From Undibacterium sp049340185 (lineage in GTDB: Bacteria > Pseudomonadota > Gammaproteobacteria > Burkholderiales > Burkholderiaceae_D): a stretch of DNA of 64,000 bases. The number at the start of each line of letters is the position of its first letter. The stretch's first letter is position 1. The translations under genes and the position numbers were made by a program. Location of the stretch: the NCBI RefSeq assembly GCF_049340185.1, contig NZ_JBMPPC010000007.1, positions 1 through 64,000 of the forward strand. Direction: 5' to 3'. This document shows positions 46,795 through 54,042 of this stretch, piece by piece. The notes under the pieces are model-generated. The model ran no database searches. It worked only from the letters and a program-made list of their open reading frames with translations, and was not told the DNA's origin.

Positions 46795-47676
46795 ATGGAC
46801 TCACACGACCACGGCTTGGCGCATGATCTTACGACCTTGCTCAATACGTCCCCCAATCGCCGCCAGCTATTACGCTGGCTCTCGGCAGGGGGTGCAACAG
46901 CCTTATCAGTGATGGCATGCGGTGGCGGCAGTACCAGCGCCAGCAGTACAACAACATCTACATCGACCACTAGCAGCACAACAAGCGGTACCAGCACGGG
47001 GACATCCACCGGGACAGCGACCGGCACAAGCTGTGCCGTGATTCCGGAAGAAACTGCCGGCCCCTATCCGGGTGATGGCTCCAATAGCAGTACCAATGGT
47101 ATTGCAAACGCCCTACTTCTGTCTGGCATCGTGCGCAGCGATATTCGCGCCAGTATCGCAGGCGCCAGCGGTGTGGCAGCGGGTGTACCACTGACCATCA
47201 AGCTTCAGGTCGTCAACACCAAGTCAAGCTGTGCAGTACTTTCCGGATATGCCGTGTATCTGTGGCACTGTAATCGCGATGGTCTGTACTCGATGTACTC
47301 AGCCGGCGTCACTGGCGAAAACTACTTGCGCGGTGTACAAGAAACCGACAGCAGCGGCAACGTCACCTTCACTACGATTTTCCCGGGTTGCTACGATGGT
47401 CGTATTCCGCATGTGCATTTTGAAATCTATCCAAGCCTGGCTAAAGCGAACAGCGCATCGAATAAGATTAAAACCTCGCAATTCACCTTCCCGATGGCAA
47501 CGCTGAACGAAGCGTACCAATCGACAGGGTACAGCGCCAGCGTAACCAATCTCGCCAAGATATCGTATGCGACCGATAACGTATTCAGCGACGGAACCAG
47601 CCTGCAAATGGTCAGTGTCACCGGTAGCGCCGCGCTCGGCTATGTCGTTACATTGACGGTCGGTGTGTCGGTATAA
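46795..47676 (+). CDS. Intradiol ring-cleavage dioxygenase-like protein
   Basis: A 293-aa protein. The N-terminus (PNRRQLLRWLSAGGATALSV) is a Tat-like or lipoprotein signal ending MACGGGS, then a Ser/Thr linker (about 48-80). The domain resembles protocatechuate 3,4-dioxygenases: VIPEETAGPYPGDGS, GYAVYLWHCNRDGLYSMYS, ENYLRGVQ and PGCYDGRIPHVHFEIYP. These supply the two Tyr and two His iron ligands. Export and lack of a catabolic operon suggest an envelope enzyme rather than classic aromatic degradation. AGAGGAG precedes the ATG at 46795. Confidence 0.88.
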   Translation: MDSHDHGLAHDLTTLLNTSPNRRQLLRWLSAGGATALSVMACGGGSTSASSTTTSTSTTSSTTSGTSTGTSTGTATGTSCAVIPEETAGPYPGDGSNSSTNGIANALLLSGIVRSDIRASIAGASGVAAGVPLTIKLQVVNTKSSCAVLSGYAVYLWHCNRDGLYSMYSAGVTGENYLRGVQETDSSGNVTFTTIFPGCYDGRIPHVHFEIYPSLAKANSASNKIKTSQFTFPMATLNEAYQSTGYSASVTNLAKISYATDNVFSDGTSLQMVSVTGSAALGYVVTLTVGVSV

Positions 47677-47767
47677 GTCGGTGCAATTAAGCTAGAAGTA
47701 AGCTACAAGTAAGCTGCAAGTAAAATACGGAAAAACGCTGGCAGGTACTACTCAGAGCAAAAAAATA

Positions 47768-47796
47768 AAACGGCATGCATAACCACCATGCCGTTT
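47768..47796. terminator. Bidirectional terminator hairpin
   Basis: AAACGGCATG (47768-47777) pairs with CATGCCGTTT (47787-47796). The A-rich left flank gives a strong T-run for minus-strand transcripts; the plus-strand T-run (AGCTTTT) is weaker. It lies 92 bp after the dioxygenase-like gene. Confidence 0.7.
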
Positions 47797-47882
47797 AGCT
47801 TTTCAACCAGGGATGCAGAAGAATGCGGCACGTGATCGACAGATGGCGCTGATAAGGACGAACATTCCGTTAAAATAAACGG

Positions 47883-48329
47883 ATGCATATCTCTACCGAT
47901 CAATCTCTCCTAGACATCCCGCTGATCCACGACTTTTTGTCGCAACATACGGCGTGGGCCAAAGGCATCCCTCTGGCAATCGTAGAACGTTCGTTGACTC
48001 ACTCACTGTGTTTCGGCGGTTATCTCGGCAGCCAGCAAATTGCCTTCGCCCGCGTGATCAGTGACTACGCCACTTATGCCTATCTGATGGATGTGTTTGT
48101 CTTGCCAGATTACCGTGGGCAGGATCATAGCAAGCAACTCGTCAGCGCGATCATGGCGCATCCGGACCTGCAAGGCCTGCGCCGCTTTATGCTCGCCAGC
48201 AGTGATGCGCGGGGCTTATATGAAAAATTCGGATTTAAAGCCCCTGCCAAACCAGAAACACTGATGGAAATTAACCGGCCAGGTATGTATCAAAAAAAAC
48301 TAGCTGACCGGCACGGTCGCTGCAGATGA
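47883..48329 (+). CDS. GNAT-family N-acetyltransferase
   Basis: A 148-aa acetyltransferase of the GNAT fold. The acetyl-CoA binding region is AYLMDVFVLPDYRGQDHSKQ, where VLPDYRGQDHSK corresponds to motif A (Q/R-x-x-G-x-G/A), and the C-terminal ARGLYEKFGFK is the usual final strand-helix. The acceptor is unknown. Its last 30 bp overlap the 3' end of the thioesterase gene on the opposite strand. Confidence 0.88.
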   Translation: MHISTDQSLLDIPLIHDFLSQHTAWAKGIPLAIVERSLTHSLCFGGYLGSQQIAFARVISDYATYAYLMDVFVLPDYRGQDHSKQLVSAIMAHPDLQGLRRFMLASSDARGLYEKFGFKAPAKPETLMEINRPGMYQKKLADRHGRCR

Positions 48330-48785
48330 GGTGGAATCGATCACCACCGACAAATACGCATCACAAAATTCTGCGGGCATCCGTCTGGCCTTACCGCTAC
48401 TGACTTCAATGCAGACAAGATCCCAGCGACCACGCAAAATCACCGCCTGATCGCTGTCACGTATCAACTGAAACCGCCGCTCCATCGTCAACCTGCCATC
48501 ACTTGCGGTCAGCCAGGTTGCCAGCGTTAACGACTCATCCAGCAGCGTGGGCAAAATATAATCATATTCAGCCCGCCGTATCGCCATCGCCCTGTTCAGA
48601 TGCTGGTAGTCTGCGAGAGTCAATCCAAGCTGCTCAGAATGAGCCCAGCCTATCGCTTCACACCATTGCACATACACAGCGTTATTCGTATGATTGAGAC
48701 CGTCGATATCGTTCACGGCTGGCGTGCGTTTCAGCGTAAAAGCTTGCGGATAATCCCACGGCATAGCGGTACTTTCTGAATGCAT
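48300..48785 (-). CDS. Acyl-CoA thioesterase (4HBT hotdog family)
   Basis: A 161-aa hotdog-fold protein of the 4-hydroxybenzoyl-CoA thioesterase type. The signature VNDIDGLNHTNNAVYVQWCE contains the catalytic Asp and the HxNN turn. A strand-rich core follows, with ESLTLATWLTASDGRLTMERR. Members hydrolyse acyl-CoA thioesters. It converges on, and overlaps by 30 bp, the GNAT gene. Confidence 0.85.
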   Translation of the reverse strand: MHSESTAMPWDYPQAFTLKRTPAVNDIDGLNHTNNAVYVQWCEAIGWAHSEQLGLTLADYQHLNRAMAIRRAEYDYILPTLLDESLTLATWLTASDGRLTMERRFQLIRDSDQAVILRGRWDLVCIEVSSGKARRMPAEFCDAYLSVVIDSTSSAATVPVS

Positions 48786-48843
48786 ATTTGGGTTAATGTG
48801 AGTTGACGGGAGTGACGAAGTTTAGCTCAAATTAGTTAGCATA

Positions 48844-48875
48844 AAAAAAGCCAGCGCGAGCACTGGCTTTTTTTA
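48844..48875 (-). terminator. Terminator of the LpoB cluster
   Basis: AAAAAGCCAG pairs with CTGGCTTTTT around an 8-nt loop, with A- and T-runs on both sides so it can act in either direction. It lies 41 bp past the last gene of the minus-strand cluster. Confidence 0.8.
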
Positions 48876-48915
48876 TTGGCAGATGTAACTTCAGTCAACG
48901 CGAAGTTATTTATAT

Positions 48916-49740
48916 TTATTTATATATCGTCACTGGTTCAGGTGCTTGTGCAGGAACCGCTGGTTGTCCCATCCCATTGCTGTTCATGGGACGATTGGCA
49001 CCACGCGGCATACCGAATTGCACCATCAATTCACCGTAGGCTGCGTCGGCCAGACTGCGTGAAGTCTCTTGCATGACTTTGCCGCGATTGAAGGCAACGC
49101 GGTCACCAGCGCGGCTCAGGATTTTGGTGTCGACACCGGAACCGCTGGCACTGAAAGCTGCTTTGACTTCGTAAGTTTTGGTGTTGATCAGACTAAAATC
49201 AGCAACCAGATCGAGCGACAAGCTGGCCGTGATCGAATTGCCGTATTGAAGCTGGTTACTTTCTTGACGGAACTGGATGTTGCTGACCGTGCCGAACAGG
49301 ACATAGTCAGCGCCTGGGTACATACCTTGTTTAATCCGGCCGATGATGTCGAAGATTTTTTCCATTGGCTTGCCTACATACGGACGAGCCTGGATCAGAT
49401 GAACCGCACCGCCTTTGATCAGTGCACCTTTAAGATCGGCAGTATAAGTTTTCAGTTCGCCGCGGTCGATGTAGGTATAAAACCCCTCGGCTTCGTAGTA
49501 ATTACTTTCGCTCTTGGCGTTATAGCTGCCACGTGCCGAATAGCTGTGATCAGTTTCGCGTTCGCTGGAGCGGGCGTTGACGCTGCTTTTACTACTGGCG
49601 GAAACAACGCGAAAATATTCACTGACTTTTTCTTCATAAGTCAGATCAGTGACCGCGATTTTTGGCATGTCGGCAGCATAGGCAGACAAGCCGGAGGCAG
49701 CGCAGAACAAGGCTGCCAAGATTTTTTTTGCATTCAACAT
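48916..49740 (-). CDS. CsgG/LpoB-like periplasmic protein
   Basis: A 274-aa exported protein with a signal peptide (about 1-22, ending SAYA-ADMPK). The first strand KIAVTDLTYEEKVSEYF and the central ADYVLFGTVSNIQFRQES are typical of the CsgG/LpoB fold. A Ser/Tyr-rich insertion (about 50-90) and a Pro-rich C-terminus are distinctive. There is no lipobox, unlike LpoB itself. It is the last of four minus-strand genes, 77 bp after lpoB, and may be a soluble relative acting with it. Confidence 0.7.
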   Translation of the reverse strand: MLNAKKILAALFCAASGLSAYAADMPKIAVTDLTYEEKVSEYFRVVSASSKSSVNARSSERETDHSYSARGSYNAKSESNYYEAEGFYTYIDRGELKTYTADLKGALIKGGAVHLIQARPYVGKPMEKIFDIIGRIKQGMYPGADYVLFGTVSNIQFRQESNQLQYGNSITASLSLDLVADFSLINTKTYEVKAAFSASGSGVDTKILSRAGDRVAFNRGKVMQETSRSLADAAYGELMVQFGMPRGANRPMNSNGMGQPAVPAQAPEPVTIYK

Positions 49741-49817
49741 AGTGATCCTTTTTCAACTTGGCTATGTCGGTCTAACTAGATAACACGACATAGCAATGTG
49801 TGACGTAACGGTCGAGA

Positions 49818-50444
49818 TTATTGACGCTTGGACGTTTTACGAATTTCTTTTTCATCTTGCCATTCGATGGAACCGTCTTCGATGTCATACAGTTTCAAAG
49901 TCATTTTGTAGAATACATCTTTGGTGTTGGCGTTTTGTTTAACGATGGAAACGATCTCGCCTTCCAGTGAATATTTGGCTGCTTGCATGTTGCCGACCTT
50001 CGCTTTACCCTGGGCTTTATACAGGCCGCTTTGGTTCTGGCGTTGCAACTCGTCAACGCCTTGCTGCATCTCATCGGCGCTACGGGTGAATTTCACTTTT
50101 TTACTTTTCACTAAAGCCGTCTGAATCGTGTTCATGATCGATTTAGTATCGATGTATTCGCTCGTCTTGTTACGCACACCGGCCAGCGTCATGGTTGGAC
50201 GATTTGCCAGTGCAGGATCTTCGAGCAAAGAGCCGACCATTTTTTCGGCAATCATTTGCAGATCTGTAGAGCCGAATTCGTTGGTCACGGTTTCTACTGC
50301 TTTGTTATCGCCGTAGCTGACCTGACGGGAAAAACTGACTGTGGGTTGTGATAGTTTTGTCTGGCATGCAGTCATTGGCAATATAACGATTGCCATGGCG
50401 CAGCAAGCGCGTGCAAGAGAGAACATGGAGGAAATGGATGTCAT
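49818..50444 (-). CDS. lpoB: Penicillin-binding protein activator LpoB-like lipoprotein
   Basis: LpoB is an outer-membrane lipoprotein that stimulates PBP1b. The 208-aa product has a lipoprotein signal with lipobox PMTACQ (Cys about residue 27). The LpoB domain shows STDLQMIAEKMVGSLLEDPA, RPTMTLAGVRNKTSEYIDT and KYSLEGEIVSIVKQNANTKD. Neighbours YcfL and COG3014 support the assignment, since the same trio occurs in many gammaproteobacteria. Confidence 0.88.
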   Translation of the reverse strand: MTSISSMFSLARACCAMAIVILPMTACQTKLSQPTVSFSRQVSYGDNKAVETVTNEFGSTDLQMIAEKMVGSLLEDPALANRPTMTLAGVRNKTSEYIDTKSIMNTIQTALVKSKKVKFTRSADEMQQGVDELQRQNQSGLYKAQGKAKVGNMQAAKYSLEGEIVSIVKQNANTKDVFYKMTLKLYDIEDGSIEWQDEKEIRKTSKRQ

Positions 50445-50507
50445 GATAATTCCTGAAAAATAAAGCGATTACGATACAAATAAATGACTGGCTGATGAGG
50501 ATAAAAA

Positions 50508-50906
50508 TCAGCGTGGTTCGGAACTCATTTCAATTTTAAAATCCGTTGCCTGAGGACCGTAGGCAGTGCTTTTAATAAATTGCGTTTGCTTGCCTAAGAA
50601 GGTCATTGGCTTCCACACTTCGCCATCACCTACTTGCATGCCCGCTGCATCAGTCCAGCGGAAGCGGTAGTACAAACGCAGGTCTTTGACATCCGTGTTG
50701 GTCACTTCTGCCTGTACGACCATCACGTCGTTTTTGCGCTGTGAACGCAGATCAACAACCTGCAAGCCTTGCAGTTCGCCACGCACCATCAGCTTGGCTG
50801 CAATGCCGGGAGAAATTGCCGCTGGTACCGAGTCACCGGCAAATGCGCTTTGCACAGCCAGGGCGAGTCCCGCAATGATAAAAATTTTTTTGAATGAGGA
50901 TGTCAT
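50508..50906 (-). CDS. ycfL: YcfL family protein (DUF1425)
   Basis: A 132-aa exported protein with a signal peptide (about 1-23, QSAFA-GDS). The beta-sandwich domain has VQAEVTNTDVKDLRLYYRFR and WKPMTFLGKQTQFI, which match YcfL/DUF1425. The E. coli relative is a lipoprotein next to lpoB; here no lipobox Cys is visible. Its role is unknown but probably linked to LpoB and envelope growth. It lies 63 bp upstream of lpoB on the same strand. Confidence 0.8.
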   Translation of the reverse strand: MTSSFKKIFIIAGLALAVQSAFAGDSVPAAISPGIAAKLMVRGELQGLQVVDLRSQRKNDVMVVQAEVTNTDVKDLRLYYRFRWTDAAGMQVGDGEVWKPMTFLGKQTQFIKSTAYGPQATDFKIEMSSEPR

Positions 50907-50953
50907 ATATATGTCCTAAGTAATTTTATGCTTACTGCTTACTTGATACTGAT

Positions 50954-52453
50954 TTACTGCTTTGCAGGTGTCGCAGGCGTTGTCGCTGCGGCATCGGCTT
51001 TTTTCTTTGGCGGGACGACTTTCTTTGTGGCTGGCTTGGCAGCAGTTGCTGCTGGCGCTGGCTCTGTCTGTGCAACAGCGACTGTACCAAATTTTGCTGT
51101 ACTACCTAAGTAGGTTTTATTGGAATACATACGGACCGGCACCACCATGTAGCGGCCATCCACTGTGATGCGTTTGATTTCACTCGAATAACTACCGAAG
51201 TTCACATCATAATCACCAGGCGGAATAAAAGCACGAGCAACGAATACGCGCTCTGGCAGGCTACGCCACATGCGGTCATCTGCCGGGCTTTCAGTCGCTG
51301 CAACGGCGACGTTGGCAGCGAGACCAGCGAGCATGCCAAAGTTTTTGTTCACCTGATCTTGTACCAGCGCCTTGGCAATCGCACGGGTTGCTGCGCGCAA
51401 CTGGATACCTGGCAACTCATCTTTCAGCGCTTTACGTGCCATCACATTGAAGTCGGTTACTAGCGCTGTCTGCAATACTTGGTCGCCGACTTTGATGGTA
51501 TTGATTACCGGTGCATCTTTATCCGGATAAATCGCCGGGAAAGCAAATGAGACCGTGACTAGTCCGCGCGTCGTCGGTATAGGGAATGCTACTTTTTGCG
51601 AGAGACGCGCCGGTGAGTGACCTGCCTCGATGACGAACAGCACATCGGTCACACCTTTTTTGCGGCGGAAACTGGTGCGCTGATCGAGACCTTTTAAACC
51701 ATCTTCGAGCACCGGCAGATCCGGACGTAATTCATTGGCTTTACGATAGCCCGGCGCCGCCAGACCCGGCTCATTCAGTGCTTCGTAGACGAAGCCTGCG
51801 AGATAGTGGCTTAAGGCATTTTGATAGCCGTTTTTCAGCTTTAAGACTTCCGGATCATTGAGTGTTTCTACCGGGTAGCCGTTGAGCTCCTTGCTGCTGG
51901 TGGTGACGCCTTTTTCCTTGGCTTCTTTTTCAGCATCGGCAGTTTCTTTGGCACGGAATTCGGCGATCACTGCTTCGCGTTCATGGGTACGCTTGATATC
52001 GACGCGGGCAGTATCGAGGTCGCCCAGATTCAGGCGATTCATCGCCATGCGCGTAGTCAGCATGACTTTTTCGTAATCCTGACCTTCATAATCACGGCTG
52101 TTATCGCCCATGATCAGGGCACCGACCTGGCCCATCAGTTTTGCCGGATTACTCTTGGCAGTTTCTTCCCACTCCTTGACTTTGACATCGGCAACAGCGA
52201 ATGCCGCCAAGCTGTCTTCATAGCGATTGCCGATGCGCATCAGCTCGCCTTTTTCCAGATTCAGCAACAGGTCGTTCTTGCTGCTGCCGGTGGTCTGGGC
52301 TTCGACCTGTTTAATCGCATCCTCGATGCGCCCTTCTTTGGCGGTCGCTAATGAGGAAGCAACTTTGCTGTCATGCGTCGGGGAGGTAACGCAACCTGCC
52401 AGAACAAGCGCGGCAATGATAGGGGTAAATGCAATAGATAGGCGCATAGTCAT
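50954..52453 (-). CDS. COG3014 family lipoprotein with helical repeats
   Basis: A 499-aa lipoprotein (lipobox VLAGCV, Cys about residue 21). The N-terminal half is helical and TPR-like (about 40-250), with LSHYLAGFVYEALNEPGLAA. The C-terminal domain has VLFVIEAGHSPARLSQKVAF and IQLRAATRAIAKALVQDQVN. The tail is Ala/Pro/Lys-rich (about 455-499). COG3014 proteins are found upstream of ycfL-lpoB. It is the first gene of the cluster, 47 bp before ycfL. Its biochemical role is unknown. Confidence 0.82.
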   Translation of the reverse strand: MTMRLSIAFTPIIAALVLAGCVTSPTHDSKVASSLATAKEGRIEDAIKQVEAQTTGSSKNDLLLNLEKGELMRIGNRYEDSLAAFAVADVKVKEWEETAKSNPAKLMGQVGALIMGDNSRDYEGQDYEKVMLTTRMAMNRLNLGDLDTARVDIKRTHEREAVIAEFRAKETADAEKEAKEKGVTTSSKELNGYPVETLNDPEVLKLKNGYQNALSHYLAGFVYEALNEPGLAAPGYRKANELRPDLPVLEDGLKGLDQRTSFRRKKGVTDVLFVIEAGHSPARLSQKVAFPIPTTRGLVTVSFAFPAIYPDKDAPVINTIKVGDQVLQTALVTDFNVMARKALKDELPGIQLRAATRAIAKALVQDQVNKNFGMLAGLAANVAVAATESPADDRMWRSLPERVFVARAFIPPGDYDVNFGSYSSEIKRITVDGRYMVVPVRMYSNKTYLGSTAKFGTVAVAQTEPAPAATAAKPATKKVVPPKKKADAAATTPATPAKQ

Positions 52454-52703
52454 CAGTAAGTGGGCTGCCGCCGATATATCCGGATCCCATCGCGGGGTCC
52501 CATCGGAGGTCGCAAAATCGTTATTGTTATCGGAAATGAAACGAGTAAGAGTATATAAAAAATTAAACAGATTAGCTTGTCTTTTTTGCTATTTAATTCT
52601 GAGTATTATTAATTACTACTGAAAGTAGTGATTTGAATCAATATTGAGCTAATTTATTTCACTTAACTGAGTATCTGCGAAACCTGCAAACCCACCAAAT
52701 ATC

Positions 52704-53765
52704 TCAGGACTTTTCGAGCCAGAGATCTATTTGATGCAGACAATCAGGCAAATGTGCGCCGAACGGACTGCGCAAGCCGTGATCAGCATCGGGATAGATA
52801 TGCAGTTGTAGATTAGTTTTTTTTAATGCCCGGAACTGCTGCTCCAGCCAACCAGCCGACTCCACCGGCACAGCCTGATCGGCACTCCCCATGCAAAGCA
52901 AAATAGGTTTATTCAGGCTCAAGAGGTTATCGCTGTGACGCAATTGACTTAACTCCTGCCAGTACTGACGACTGCGCCCGTTGATCAGGATCTGTCCCCC
53001 AGTAAGTGGAATGAATGCGGCGGTGAGTGCGGCACTGCCTGATGTCTTGTCTACGATCTGAGGCAAAGCGCTGAGCAGCGCCTCATCGATACGCTGCACC
53101 TCCTTGAGCAATCCAGCATCGCCAGTCTCATTGCGCTGATTTGCCAGTAAACGAAATGCATCCAGCGGCTGCATGCCACCGTTTGAAATCATCACCAGAT
53201 GCGTGATAGCAGGATGCGTCGCCGCCAGCTGGGCCGCCAGCTCCGCGCCTTCAGAAATTCCCATCATGACGATGCGGCGCGGATGTTGCCCCTGACTTTG
53301 CAGCAAGCGCAACTGGGCTTCAATGAATTCATTCTGATCTGCTTGCCAGCGACTCAGATGATCATCGCGGATAAAAGCATCACTGCATCCGGTATCGTCT
53401 TGCTGGCTATGTCGTTTTTGTAACATCAAAATACGCAGAGTACCGGACTCACCTTCCAGCCCGCGAAAATAGTCGGGGAGATATTTGCCCATGCTGACAC
53501 AACCGGAACCGGGCACCACGAATACCAAGGTCGCCAACGATGCCGCGGCAGTAACGGATTGAGCCTGATTGGATTGACCGGCGGTGAAAAATAAGTGGTT
53601 GTCGATGCTAAAAAACGTCGTTCGCCCGCCATCCGCAAAGTCAAAACGCTGAGCTGAGGGGCGCGCGGAGGACGTCGTCACATTGACGCAAGCGGTCAGC
53701 AAAGCCAGGCATGAGACTAAGGTCAAGCACTTGAGGCCAGATGACAATCTGCTTGTTATACCCAT
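52704..53765 (-). CDS. Alpha/beta-hydrolase lipoprotein
   Basis: A 353-aa protein with a lipobox (ALLTACV, Cys about residue 26). The hydrolase fold has the nucleophile elbow GISEGAE (Ser about residue 170), the acid in GSADQAVPVES and the catalytic His in PDADHGLRS. The oxyanion region is FVVPGSGCVSMGKYL. This makes it a surface-anchored esterase or peptidase of the dienelactone-hydrolase-like group. The substrate is unknown. It stands alone between the LpoB cluster and tex. Confidence 0.82.
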   Translation of the reverse strand: MGITSRLSSGLKCLTLVSCLALLTACVNVTTSSARPSAQRFDFADGGRTTFFSIDNHLFFTAGQSNQAQSVTAAASLATLVFVVPGSGCVSMGKYLPDYFRGLEGESGTLRILMLQKRHSQQDDTGCSDAFIRDDHLSRWQADQNEFIEAQLRLLQSQGQHPRRIVMMGISEGAELAAQLAATHPAITHLVMISNGGMQPLDAFRLLANQRNETGDAGLLKEVQRIDEALLSALPQIVDKTSGSAALTAAFIPLTGGQILINGRSRQYWQELSQLRHSDNLLSLNKPILLCMGSADQAVPVESAGWLEQQFRALKKTNLQLHIYPDADHGLRSPFGAHLPDCLHQIDLWLEKS

Positions 53766-53892
53766 TTTTTACCCATGTCTGATCTTAAATTCATTATGTA
53801 AAATACATTATTTAATTATATACTGGCACTGAGTATGTGATGTATTTAACATGAAGGCCAATAAATCATTGCGGATAAAGGCACATACAACA

Positions 53893-53910
53893 GATACTCC
53901 CCTATTTTTA
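53893..53910 (-). repeat. R2 repeat motif, copy c
   Basis: GATACTCCCCTATTTTTA is the reverse complement of the R2 core (TAAAAATAGGGGAGTATC) and is the closest to copy a. No clear second arm is visible. It lies in the 277-bp gap upstream of tex. Confidence 0.5.
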
Positions 53911-54042
53911 ATAAAATTACGTTTCACTACTGCGAGTCCCGCCGACTGTCAAGACTGGTGCAATCACGCAGAGCGCGTATCATCTGCGACTTGATTTTAA
54001 TTATCCGAGTTTATTTTTACCCAATTATTCACACCATTATTT

